A stretch of DNA of 64,000 nucleotides, taken from positions 1-64,000 of IMG/VR virus record IMGVR_UViG_3300028364_000018. One strand, written 5' to 3'. The position numbers were made by a program, and so were the translations under genes. Positions 40,727-47,791 of this stretch are shown here, piece after piece. The notes beneath the pieces are model-generated. The model worked only from the letters and a program-made list of their open reading frames with translations. It was not told the DNA's origin and searched no databases. How positions within the stretch are numbered: the first letter of the stretch is position 1; every line of letters begins with the position of its first letter. The stretch is from a virus.

Positions 40727-40884
40727 ATAAAACACTGTATATTCTCAGAGGAATCCCCGGTAGTGGGAAGTCAAGTCTGGCACAACTGCTTGTGGATGGA
40801 CCCCTGCAGATATATTCGGAAGATTCACGCCGGATATTGGCAGACATCGATAGTTTGCGGACATGGTTAGAAAACAATTATTAA
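40723..40884 (+). pseudogene. Truncated duplicate of the polynucleotide kinase gene
   Basis: 53-aa frame. The first ~28 codons (MNKTLYILRGIPGSGKSSLA onward) match 41539-41624 in DNA with only a few changes, including the Walker A GIPGSGKS, then the reading continues into unrelated sequence and stops. A recent partial duplication that keeps start and P-loop but no kinase body. Confidence 0.75.
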
Positions 40885-40895
40885 AGGAGTCTATA

Positions 40896-41153
40896 ATGGT
40901 AGCAGTAAAAGACGGGATATGTACTGGACGTAACGGTACGGTAGAGATTAAGGGCGTGCAGGTAAGTAGCTTTGCTAACACCATCCGGCTTGACTACGTA
41001 AGCCGGGCCAGAGGTACGGTGCTCAACGCCGGCTTCAGCATGGATCTGGAAGAGGCGAAGGCCGTAGCGGAGGAGATCATCAGGCGGGTGTTAGATCAGG
41101 AATTTGAGAAGAGTTTCCCAACAACCCCAAAACTGGGCGTAACCTATGATTAA
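40896..41153 (+). CDS. Hypothetical protein, 85 aa
   Basis: 85 aa, ATG 40896 with AAAGGAG. Beta-strand start then helix with EEAKAVAEEIIRRVL. Unknown. Overlaps the next gene. Confidence 0.55.
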   Translation: MVAVKDGICTGRNGTVEIKGVQVSSFANTIRLDYVSRARGTVLNAGFSMDLEEAKAVAEEIIRRVLDQEFEKSFPTTPKLGVTYD

Positions 41154-41334
41154 AAAGGGTACGCGCCTGTACTTCCGACCGGAGTTCTGCGACGGACGCG
41201 AGAATGACTACCCCCACCACGCGGTGGACGACGAGTATGCAGGTCGTGTACTCGTCGCATCGGAGTTACCAGGTTGGAGCTTCAGACCAACAGAGGTTGT
41301 AAAGACCTTGATGCTAACAAAGGAGAAACCATGA
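41146..41334 (+). CDS. Hypothetical protein, 62 aa
   Basis: 62 aa, coupled to both neighbours by overlaps. Arg/Pro-rich, soluble. Unknown. Confidence 0.45.
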   Translation: MIKKGTRLYFRPEFCDGRENDYPHHAVDDEYAGRVLVASELPGWSFRPTEVVKTLMLTKEKP

Positions 41335-41546
41335 GTTTTACACTGAAGTTACTAGAAAAAAAGGATGGTTGGATTGAACCAGACACGAGACACGAGATGG
41401 GTGGAACGGATTCAGAGCAGTTCCACGCGTTCTTACACCTTACCAGAGGCGCATACATCATCGCACCACTAGACTTAGATGAGTTGGACTTCCTGGCACG
41501 ACTGCACGGATGGAACGTAACACTTGAGGCATCGTCAGATGAATAA
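41331..41546 (+). CDS. Hypothetical protein, 71 aa
   Basis: 71 aa, ATG 41331 with AAAGGAG. Acidic, small alpha/beta. Overlaps the kinase gene by 8 nt, so it belongs to the repair cassette unit. Confidence 0.5.
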   Translation: MSFTLKLLEKKDGWIEPDTRHEMGGTDSEQFHAFLHLTRGAYIIAPLDLDELDFLARLHGWNVTLEASSDE

Positions 41547-41937
41547 AACACTATATATTCTCAGAGGAATCCCCGGTAGTGGGAAGTCAAGTCTGGCGCA
41601 ACTGCTGGTGGATGGACCCCTGCATGTGGTGGAAGCTGATGATTACTTCACAGACCCCCAGACAGGCAAGTACCACTTCCAAGGGCGTCTAATAGGGGAG
41701 GCGCACAAGTACTGCCAGGAGAGGGTAGCCCGACTACTGTCTAACGGAGTAGAGCGGGTAGTGGTGTCGAACACCAGCCTACGACCGCAAGATGTAAGGC
41801 TCTACACCAAGATGGCGGAAGACGCGGGCTACACCCCGTTCGTTATTAGGTGTGAGAATGACTTTGGTAACATCCATGGTGTCCCAGAGGAAAAGATGGA
41901 GATGTTTCGGGAGTACGCCAGATGCGCATCTCGTTAG
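41539..41937 (+). CDS. Polynucleotide-kinase-type P-loop kinase
   Basis: 132 aa. Walker A GIPGSGKS (10-17), VEADDYF (~33-39) as the lid/DxD site, FQGRLIGEAHKYCQ (~48-61) and VVVSNTSLRPQDVRLYTKMA (~73-92), the order found in PNK and N4BP2-like kinase domains that phosphorylate RNA or DNA 5' ends. No fused phosphatase; instead the next gene encodes a HAD phosphatase, overlapping by 16 nt, then comes a Thg1-like protein. Together they look like separated parts of an end-healing system. Confidence 0.75.
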   Translation: MNKTLYILRGIPGSGKSSLAQLLVDGPLHVVEADDYFTDPQTGKYHFQGRLIGEAHKYCQERVARLLSNGVERVVVSNTSLRPQDVRLYTKMAEDAGYTPFVIRCENDFGNIHGVPEEKMEMFREYARCASR

Positions 41938-42215
41938 ATTATGATGGGACGTTCACGGAAGATCCGGATCTCTGGCTTTCTTTCGTAAGGCAGGCCAAGC
42001 TATCTGGACACACAGTGTACTGCATCACAATACGGACACCTGAAGAAGGAAAGGAAGTACGACATCACCTTCTCAACGCGGTGGATGAGATCTACTTCAC
42101 AAGCAGGCAGGGTAAGATGAGTTACTGTGCGGAGAACTATATTAAGGTGGATGTTTGGATTGACGACCAGCCGTATTTTATTACAGGCAACGCGCTGGAT
42201 ATAACAAAGGAGTAG
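41922..42215 (+). CDS. Small HAD-superfamily phosphatase
   Basis: 97 aa. Motif I is SLDYDGTFTED (Asp nucleophile and Asp+2 acid at 6 and 8), and VDVWIDDQP (~79-87) is motif IV. It is a minimal HAD domain without cap. In T4-type Pnkp the phosphatase half that removes 3' phosphates belongs to this superfamily; here it stands alone after the kinase. Confidence 0.7.
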   Translation: MRISLDYDGTFTEDPDLWLSFVRQAKLSGHTVYCITIRTPEEGKEVRHHLLNAVDEIYFTSRQGKMSYCAENYIKVDVWIDDQPYFITGNALDITKE

Positions 42216-42218
42216 TGT

Positions 42219-43025
42219 ATGAAAGATGATTTTGGAGATCGTATGAAAGGTTATGAGCGCTTAAGTGAGCCCTGTTTGATGCCGTTGCTGCCAACCTTCG
42301 CGCGCATAGACGGGCGGGCGTTTCATACCTTTACACAGGGGTTGCAACGTCCCTACGACGAGCGGTTGTCACAGGCCATGGTGGAGACCACAAAACTTCT
42401 GGCAGAAGAGACGGGGGCGTGCATGGCCTACACCCAGTCGGATGAGATTACGCTGGTTTGGTACACAACCAATCCCAAAATACAGATATGGTTTGGTGGT
42501 AAATACTCTAAGATCGTATCGCAGGTAGCGGCGCTGACCACTCTCTACTTTTACCGGGAGTGTTGCCAGCACCTACCCCAATACAACCAGAGACTGCCCT
42601 CATTTGATGCGCGCGTATGGCAGGTTCCTAACTTAGTGGAGGCCTCTAATGTGTTTCTATGGCGTGAGCAGGACGCAACACGCAACAGTATCCAGATGGC
42701 TGCCCAAGCGGTTTACTCACACAAGCAACTGCACGGAAAGAACACAAGTGAACAGCAGCAGATGTTGTTTGAGTCTGGTATCAACTGGAATGACTACCCT
42801 GCTTTTTTCAAACGGGGCACCTACGTGCAGCGTCAGAAGACGTTTAGGACTTTTTCATGTAATGAACTAGAGAGGCTCCCATCGAAGCATGCGGCGCGCA
42901 CCAACCCAGGGTTACAGGTAGAGCGTCAGGAGTATCACGAACTGAGTCTCCCACCGATGGGGTCAATACAGAATAAGGTTGGTGTTATCTTTGAGGGTCA
43001 GACGCCTAGTAATGAGAATTTATAG
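42219..43025 (+). CDS. Thg1-like 3'-5' tRNA polymerase
   Basis: 268 aa. RIDGRAFHTFTQGL (~27-40) contains the first metal Asp, and AYTQSDEITLVW (~74-85) the DE pair; FDARVWQVP...WREQDATRNSIQMAA follows. The HINN motif of eukaryotic tRNA-His guanylyltransferases is replaced, as in bacterial/archaeal Thg1-like proteins that repair 5'-truncated tRNAs. The window holds a tRNA-His with no encoded G-1 and a tRNA-Cys with a mismatched 5' end: candidate substrates. SD-like AAAGGAGTAGTGT upstream. Confidence 0.85.
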   Translation: MKDDFGDRMKGYERLSEPCLMPLLPTFARIDGRAFHTFTQGLQRPYDERLSQAMVETTKLLAEETGACMAYTQSDEITLVWYTTNPKIQIWFGGKYSKIVSQVAALTTLYFYRECCQHLPQYNQRLPSFDARVWQVPNLVEASNVFLWREQDATRNSIQMAAQAVYSHKQLHGKNTSEQQQMLFESGINWNDYPAFFKRGTYVQRQKTFRTFSCNELERLPSKHAARTNPGLQVERQEYHELSLPPMGSIQNKVGVIFEGQTPSNENL

Positions 43026-43113
43026 TAGTAAACCCAACTTACGTGGCAGACCGCAGCATCTGATAATGCTGGATGATCAGAGTTTTGTGACATCAACGAA
43101 CCCGAGGAAAAAG

Positions 43114-43242
43114 ATGAGTATATTAAACAGACTGAGAATGTGGTGGACCAACTTTGGTACAACCGACGAGGCGCAGCGCGAGGTTCTGATCAGCACCCAG
43201 ACCAACCCTATTGAGGATCGTCTAAATGGAGGTGCTTTATGA
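43114..43242 (+). CDS. Hypothetical protein, 42 aa
   Basis: 42 aa from ATG 43114 with GAGGAAAA upstream; the same frame is open back to ATG 43012 inside the Thg1 gene, which would give 76 aa. Mixed polar. Unknown. The 88 nt between 43026 and 43113 hold no other feature. Confidence 0.4.
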   Translation: MSILNRLRMWWTNFGTTDEAQREVLISTQTNPIEDRLNGGAL

Positions 43243-43331
43243 GCATGAGCGATTGTGGTAGATGCTGGAGCGCCCCCGAGAAGCACCAAGCTAAATTAAA
43301 GGAAGAATATGAATCCCATATCCACGTCTGA
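43239..43331 (+). CDS. 30-aa microprotein
   Basis: ATGA overlap start, CGRCW motif near the N-terminus, His-containing end. May bind metal. Overlaps the next gene by 23 nt. Confidence 0.35.
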   Translation: MSMSDCGRCWSAPEKHQAKLKEEYESHIHV

Positions 43332-43533
43332 TGATAATATGTTTGTCCCAGACCACACGTTTCACGACTGGGGGATAGATATGTCGGGCCTGCTACGAGC
43401 CACTCTTATAGACGAGCTGTTCAATAACCAGCGAGAAACTAACCAGGGTCGGAAGCAGGTTAAGCGTGTGAGGCAAAATAAGAGGCGACGTAAAACCACT
43501 AAGCGTTCAAGAAAATTGAACAGAGGTAAATGA
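43309..43533 (+). CDS. Small protein with basic tail, 74 aa
   Basis: 74 aa, AAAGGAAG site. First 45 residues neutral/acidic, last 30 almost all Lys/Arg (GRKQVKRVRQNKRRRKTTKR), likely to bind nucleic acid. ATGA end. Confidence 0.55.
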   Translation: MNPISTSDDNMFVPDHTFHDWGIDMSGLLRATLIDELFNNQRETNQGRKQVKRVRQNKRRRKTTKRSRKLNRGK

Positions 43534-43715
43534 TGAACGGCGCAGCACAGCACTTAAAGTCCGGCAGTCCGGCAGTCCCAACCCCCGGTTCCATACCTAA
43601 GGCCGGGATGACACGACTACTACCAGAGGGTACCACGGGCCTATTTGTAGCAATGGAGATGGACCCCGAACAATCATTAAAAAGAATCAAGGAACTGTAT
43701 GAAAAAATCAAGTAA
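43530..43715 (+). CDS. Hypothetical protein, 61 aa
   Basis: 61 aa, ATGA overlap start. Ser/Pro/Gly-rich start, helical end (MDPEQSLKRIKELYEKIK). Unknown. Confidence 0.45.
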   Translation: MMNGAAQHLKSGSPAVPTPGSIPKAGMTRLLPEGTTGLFVAMEMDPEQSLKRIKELYEKIK

Positions 43716-43917
43716 TTTTATGAGATTCGCAGAGGTCATGGTCGACAGCATCCCCCCACCTTGGGTCATCCACCAGATCAATGCGCACGACCCAGCGCAA
43801 GACATTGAGATCATACTGCGACACCCGACAACAGGGGTGGTCGACAGCGCGCTGTACTTCGACCGTCAGGAACAGACCGTTAGAGGTCCTTGCTACTGGT
43901 CGGAGGTGCAGATATAA
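43699..43917 (+). CDS. Hypothetical protein, 72 aa
   Basis: 72 aa overlapping the previous gene by 17 nt and the next by 1. Small alpha/beta. Unknown. Confidence 0.5.
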   Translation: MKKSSNFMRFAEVMVDSIPPPWVIHQINAHDPAQDIEIILRHPTTGVVDSALYFDRQEQTVRGPCYWSEVQI

Positions 43918-44171
43918 TGAGGCTATTTAAAAGAAAATGTAAGTGCGAGACGTGTCAACGCGGGTGGGGATATCTGAATCAGGCTAAGCAAGACCACCTG
44001 CGGCTAAGGTGGGCACCCGAATTCAAGTACTGCCCTTGGTGCGGGGGTCGTGTACCAATTGAGGCCTCCCCCCAGAAAGAAAATGAAGAGGTCATGCTCC
44101 GGGCGTTAATGGAAATCATGTTCCCCACCAGAAGGAAGCAGGTAATATGCAAAATAAGGAAATTGATATGA
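43917..44171 (+). CDS. Zinc-ribbon-like protein, 84 aa
   Basis: 84 aa from ATG 43917. CKCETCQRG (7-15) and FKYCPWCGGRV (~35-45) give a CxxC...CxxCG zinc ribbon, as in small phage nucleic-acid binding proteins. ATGA overlap downstream. Confidence 0.6.
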   Translation: MRLFKRKCKCETCQRGWGYLNQAKQDHLRLRWAPEFKYCPWCGGRVPIEASPQKENEEVMLRALMEIMFPTRRKQVICKIRKLI

Positions 44172-44413
44172 GTAAGAACAACGTAGAGTTTCTAACGGAA
44201 ATAATGGAGTGCAGCAAGCATGGGGCGTTGATGCAGGCGTTTGTGTTGGACGCCCTAGATCATTGGTGTAATCACCTCCTTAAGGATGAGGAGCAGACGC
44301 TCCAGGCGTTGGAGAGCTCGATGGTGAGTGGTCCAGCTTGGTTGGGCTGTGCTCGGGAATTGAAAGATAAGTTGGATAAACGATATGAAATACCAAAGGA
44401 GGCTTTAGATTAA
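44168..44413 (+). CDS. Helical hypothetical protein, 81 aa
   Basis: 81 aa; ATG 44168 (AAGGAAATTGAT upstream, stop overlap) chosen over ATG 44147. All-alpha. Unknown. Confidence 0.45.
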   Translation: MSKNNVEFLTEIMECSKHGALMQAFVLDALDHWCNHLLKDEEQTLQALESSMVSGPAWLGCARELKDKLDKRYEIPKEALD

Positions 44414-44574
44414 TGGATAAATTACAGAAGAAGATAGAAGAGAAGCAGGTCGTGATTATGGAGTTGGAGCAAAAATTACTGGTTCAACGGATGCTGTTGC
44501 AGGAGTTGATCAAAAAGTCAGATAAACTCCATTATCAAGAACAACATCGGATGATGGATGTGGTGGTTCCATGA
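44413..44574 (+). CDS. Coiled-coil small protein, 53 aa
   Basis: 53 aa, one long Leu/Lys/Glu heptad helix (KIEEKQVVIMELEQKLLVQR). Single-base overlap with the previous stop (TAATGG) and ATGA with the next. Unknown. Confidence 0.5.
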   Translation: MDKLQKKIEEKQVVIMELEQKLLVQRMLLQELIKKSDKLHYQEQHRMMDVVVP

Positions 44575-44903
44575 GTGGTAAATACTTAGGGGAGGTAGTG
44601 CCGGATATCAAAGACACAACATTCGCGGACTATAAACCCTCCGACTGGGCGCTATACTTGATAGCAAGCTACGGTCAAATAGACGGTGGACACCACAAGC
44701 AATGGGTCCTAGATCAAGTAGCAAGGGTCCTACACGGGACCCCGGTGATAGTTAAGTTGGCCAGATGGGAGGATGAGCAGGAATGGCGCGTGAACCTCGA
44801 TGAGCCATCTGATGATTATAAAGATTGGGTGGAAGAGCTTAAAGAGTGGGATGAGCAAAGCGACGAGTACATATACAGTTACGATACTGGCATTGCACCC
44901 TGA
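44571..44903 (+). CDS. Acidic hypothetical protein, 110 aa
   Basis: 110 aa, ATGA overlap start. Contains IDGGHHKQWVLDQVARVLHG and a very acidic tail; this resembles a small phage family whose N-terminal half repeats 'YGQIDGAHHKAWVIDQ', function unknown to me. Confidence 0.5.
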   Translation: MSGKYLGEVVPDIKDTTFADYKPSDWALYLIASYGQIDGGHHKQWVLDQVARVLHGTPVIVKLARWEDEQEWRVNLDEPSDDYKDWVEELKEWDEQSDEYIYSYDTGIAP

Positions 44904-44932
44904 ATAACGGCGATTTTCATGAAGCTAGGTGA

Positions 44933-45109
44933 ATATTCAAACGGTTCATACTCAATCAGCTCGGGTACTGGAAGCAATTAAATATTAATCATTGGGACCG
45001 CCTGAAGCATGAAGCTATAAAGCGGAACCTAGTCATCGAGAGAGTTACCTACCCCAAAGGGAACTATACTTACGAGCTGATCCCGGTAACACCAGATTCT
45101 GAACAGTAA
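44933..45109 (+). pseudogene. Remnant open frame without start codon
   Basis: 59 codons with protein-like composition (LGYWKQLNINHWDRLKHEA ... KGNYTYELIPVTP) but no ATG/GTG/TTG near its beginning, directly after an in-frame TGA. A short frame (44919-44981) overlaps it. Probably a decayed gene; otherwise 44904-45163 holds nothing recognisable. Confidence 0.35.
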
Positions 45110-45163
45110 ACCTCAGTGGTTTATTATACATAGGGAGTTTATCAACATAAGTAGGAGTAGGTT

Positions 45164-45391
45164 ATGAAAGCAGACGAACACTGGGATTTAGAATCCCAAC
45201 CAGTGGGTACAGCGGTAGAGGCCAACCAGGACACACCCCAAGGACGGTTGACATCCTACCATTTCAAGGCGCCAACGATCTCGGGAATGAACAGCAAGGG
45301 TTGGGGTATCCTCGAGACGCTTTTAAACTACCGCGTGCTACACCAACTTCAGGTGTACCGAAAGATCGACGAGCAGGTGGAAAATGAGTGA
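45164..45391 (+). CDS. Portal-protein fragment as a short gene
   Basis: 75 aa. After ~30 unrelated residues, YHFKAPTISGMNSKGWGI...LETLLNYR..LHQLQ.YRKIDEQV matches portal residues ~240-282 nearly exactly, but third-codon positions differ often, so the copy is not very recent. It ends where the HNH gene begins (8-nt overlap). Preceded by TATTATACAT and GTAGGAGTAGGTT. It may be a leftover homing/co-conversion tract or a small regulator of portal assembly. Confidence 0.7.
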   Translation: MKADEHWDLESQPVGTAVEANQDTPQGRLTSYHFKAPTISGMNSKGWGILETLLNYRVLHQLQVYRKIDEQVENE

Positions 45392-45671
45392 GCTACGGGC
45401 TAAACGCCTTGCGAAGATTCGGGATGGTGGTAAATGTCTAATGTGTTACCGAGGTGGTGTATGGTCCTTGCATGGGCATCATGTCTATCCGAAGTCGCTG
45501 TACCCCGAGAGGGTGGCGGACATAAACAACATAGCGACACTCTGTCTACATTGCCATTTGGGTATCGTACATTCGGGGCGCATACCGGATGGCGGCGACC
45601 CCGAAGGTAATTGGCGGTTGTGGTGCTTCTGGCTGAAATGGCGCATCCGGATGGAAGATGGCAACTCTTGA
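45384..45671 (+). CDS. HNH endonuclease
   Basis: 95 aa. GGKCLMCYRGG (~14-24), LHGHHVYPKS (HH, ~29-38), NNIATLCLHCHLGIVHSG (~50-67) form the HNH/beta-beta-alpha metal site with two CxxC zinc pairs. Typical of free-standing phage homing endonucleases. Its position next to a portal-gene fragment suggests past mobility linked to the portal gene. Confidence 0.8.
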   Translation: MSELRAKRLAKIRDGGKCLMCYRGGVWSLHGHHVYPKSLYPERVADINNIATLCLHCHLGIVHSGRIPDGGDPEGNWRLWCFWLKWRIRMEDGNS

Positions 45672-45719
45672 GCGCCGGAGCGGGGCGTCTGATTAGATTG
45701 ATTAAACCAAAGGAAGAAT

Positions 45720-45941
45720 ATGAGCACACAAAAAATACAACGGTATGTGAAGATCACAAACATGATTGCGGGGATGGAACGCCTACGTACGTCCGTCGCG
45801 TTGGAGTTGCTAGAGACCAAGGTAAAGGTTGGTAGTTCGCCTGGCGTGGTTGTTAGCGTTTGTAGGCATGGTTCGGTTGTGCGGTTTACCGATGGTAGCC
45901 AGCGCGTGGTTGACTACCGCGAGCTGAAGGCCTGTCGGTGA
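45720..45941 (+). CDS. Small basic protein, 73 aa
   Basis: 73 aa with AAAGGAAGAAT. Beta-rich C-terminal half (SSPGVVVSVCRHGSVVRFTDGSQR) like a small SH3/KOW barrel. GTGA overlap with the next. Unknown. Confidence 0.5.
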   Translation: MSTQKIQRYVKITNMIAGMERLRTSVALELLETKVKVGSSPGVVVSVCRHGSVVRFTDGSQRVVDYRELKACR

Positions 45942-46075
45942 ACGGTAAGATCAAGGGCCTGACATTACAAGAAGTTGCGGAGTTCCTCAAGGAGTTCACA
46001 GGCGCCGCAGCGACTTTCGAGGTTCACCGCATGGGGGACGAGACATTTACAATTGAATTCACAGGAGGGTTCTGA
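45938..46075 (+). CDS. 45-aa protein from GTG start
   Basis: GTGA overlap with the previous gene. Helix then two strands (TFEVHRMGDETFTIEFTGG). Its last codons give AGGAGGG before the next ATG at 46077. Unknown. Confidence 0.45.
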   Translation: MNGKIKGLTLQEVAEFLKEFTGAAATFEVHRMGDETFTIEFTGGF

Positions 46076-46076
46076 A

Positions 46077-46283
46077 ATGAGAGAACCACTAATTCCAAAC
46101 TTTGGCGAAGAACCGGGGGAGCTGGTTGTGGAGTACCACCCGCCTTACAAACCACCGATCCTCTCCTTCAGACGACCACTCGGTGCGGGCTATAAAGACG
46201 GGGAGGTATTCGAGGATACAGCTGGCACCCAGTACGTGAAACACGGACGAACTATACATAAACTTAAGAAGGAGAGCTCATGA
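46077..46283 (+). CDS. Hypothetical protein, 68 aa
   Basis: 68 aa, strong AGGAGGG upstream, Pro/Tyr-rich. ATGA overlap into the NTG-repeat gene. Unknown. Confidence 0.5.
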   Translation: MREPLIPNFGEEPGELVVEYHPPYKPPILSFRRPLGAGYKDGEVFEDTAGTQYVKHGRTIHKLKKESS

Positions 46284-47131
46284 CAAGTAGACAGAACATA
46301 GGCGACCGGAACACAGGCAACCTGAACACAGGCAACCGGAACACAGGCAACCAGAACACAGGCAACCGGAACACAGGCCACCGGAACACAGGCGACTGGA
46401 ACACAGGCCACTGGAACACAGGCAACTGGAACACAGGCGACCGGAACACAGGCCACTGGAACACAGGCGACCTGAACACAGGCAACCGGAACACAGGCCA
46501 CTGGAACACAAGCAACCAGAACACAGGCAACCTGAACACAGGCAACCGGAACACAGGCGACCGGAACACAGGCAACTGGAACACAGGCAACCAGAACACG
46601 GGCAACCAGAACACAGGCAACCGGAACACAGGCGACCGGAACACAGGCAACTGGAACACAGGCAACCAGAACACAGGCAACTGGAACACAGGCAACCACA
46701 GTTCAAGTACTCTATCGACTATCAACGGCCTGGGTTACGCTATATTCAACACACCTTTAGAGTATGGAGACTTGGATAGTAGCGTATTCCCCTCGTGGAT
46801 GTATTTCTCATTAACCGAATGGGTTGATGAAGATCGTATGACAGAACAAGAGAAAATCGACAATCCCAGTTTTCATACAACAGAAGGGTTTCTGCGTCAA
46901 CATGATTACAAAGAAGCGTTTCGGTCGTCATTTAACGGGGCCACAGAAGACGAAAAAAGAGCGGTTATGGATCTCCCTCACTGGGACAATGAGATCTTCA
47001 AAGAGATAAGCGGTATTGACGTAGAGGGGTACTTCAAAAAATCAATGACCAGAAAAATAAAAATAGGGGGTATTGATTACGATGCTGAGGAGGTTGAAGA
47101 AAAATTAAAAGACCTTAAACCAATTAGATAG
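46280..47131 (+). CDS. NTG pentapeptide-repeat protein
   Basis: 283 aa. Residues 11-140 are 26 consecutive N-T-G-x-x units (only one variant, NTS), x-x drawn from a small set (NR, NQ, NW, DR, HW, NL). Such Asn/Gly pentapeptides form thin right-handed beta-helices, with Asn ladders. The last ~140 residues are a separate acidic domain (GYAIFNTPLEYGDLDSSVFP ... MDLPHWDNEIFKEISG). Similar N-terminal arrays precede small domains in other phages and bacteria; DNA mimicry or receptor contact are guesses. AT-richer C-terminal half suggests different origin. Confidence 0.65.
   Translation: MTSRQNIGDRNTGNLNTGNRNTGNQNTGNRNTGHRNTGDWNTGHWNTGNWNTGDRNTGHWNTGDLNTGNRNTGHWNTSNQNTGNLNTGNRNTGDRNTGNWNTGNQNTGNQNTGNRNTGDRNTGNWNTGNQNTGNWNTGNHSSSTLSTINGLGYAIFNTPLEYGDLDSSVFPSWMYFSLTEWVDEDRMTEQEKIDNPSFHTTEGFLRQHDYKEAFRSSFNGATEDEKRAVMDLPHWDNEIFKEISGIDVEGYFKKSMTRKIKIGGIDYDAEEVEEKLKDLKPIR
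46310..46699 (+). repeat. 26 tandem 15-bp units encoding NTGxx
   Basis: Repeats of AACACAGGC plus two variable codons, in frame. Long AT/GC-mixed open reading on all frames here results from the repeat. Array length is likely variable. Confidence 0.85.
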
Positions 47132-47177
47132 CCGTATGTGGCTTGTGAAGTACGGATAAACTTAATAAGGATAAATC

Positions 47178-47555
47178 ATGAATAACATAAAGTTTGAAGT
47201 CGGTAAGTATTACAAAACAGAGAATGGTAACGTCTTTCTGGTGGGGCGGTTCGGGACTCAAAAGATTGCGACATGGATGCATACGGGTGCGTGTATGGAG
47301 TTGAAGTGTCGGCTGGGAGGAGGCGGGGTTCGCGAATGCGATGCGGATGGTAACCTCATCTTACCGAAACCCGCCCACGGTCAAATGTGGCGGGACGCAG
47401 ACGGCGAGCTCCTTACTCTGGTAGAGTACGAAGATCCGGATGGTGACATCTGCTGGTTGATGGTGGACAATGCCTTTACGGTGGTCTACAGTTGCGTCAA
47501 ACAAGATTGGGAAGGTCATATCCCGTTCCACCAGATGGAGCTGATTCGTGAATAA
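47178..47555 (+). CDS. Hypothetical protein, 125 aa
   Basis: 125 aa with ATAAGGATAAATC. Beta-rich, with 'GKYYKTENGNVFLVGRF' start, typical of small phage proteins of unknown role. GTGA overlap with the next frame. Confidence 0.55.
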   Translation: MNNIKFEVGKYYKTENGNVFLVGRFGTQKIATWMHTGACMELKCRLGGGGVRECDADGNLILPKPAHGQMWRDADGELLTLVEYEDPDGDICWLMVDNAFTVVYSCVKQDWEGHIPFHQMELIRE

Positions 47556-47704
47556 GTACACTGTATGCCTGTTCGCCTGGGCTCTTGACGATGGGTTTCT
47601 GTGTGAATGGGCGAGTTATTGTCGTACCCGAGGCAAACACCGCGTTCTCCAAGCACGACATCAACACCATGATTGAGTTATTGATGCAACATAATGCAGC
47701 TTAA
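47548..47704 (+). pseudogene. Short gene probably broken by a frameshift
   Basis: A GTG frame (47548-47673) looks natural at first (VNKYTVCLFAWALDDGF) but then unnatural; a frame from ATG 47591 to TAA 47704 (GRVIVVPEANTAFSKHDIN) looks natural at its end. One gene with a shift near 47590-47610, or two overlapping micro-genes. Confidence 0.35.
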
Positions 47705-47708
47705 CACC

Positions 47709-47750
47709 AAAGGACAAACTGGGCTTGCGAGCCCGGTTTGTCCTTTTCTT
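47709..47750 (+). terminator. Strong Rho-independent terminator
   Basis: 17-bp stem (47709-47725 with 47730-47746, one G-U), TGCG loop, then TTTTCTTT. A-rich left side allows use from both strands. It marks the left edge of the IS607-type element. Confidence 0.85.
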
Positions 47751-47791
47751 TACATATCAGGTGTTGCAATAGCTCCCAATCCAATAGTATT

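Noticed and set aside
45164-45391. Assembly artefact explaining the portal fragment copy
   Set aside because: The copy differs from the portal at many third codon positions and some residues, so it is a real diverged duplicate.
46190-46725. Three long minus-strand frames over the NTG repeat
   Set aside because: A 15-bp repeat with no stop leaves all frames open. Their products are simple repeats (VACVP, CSGCL) without natural ends.
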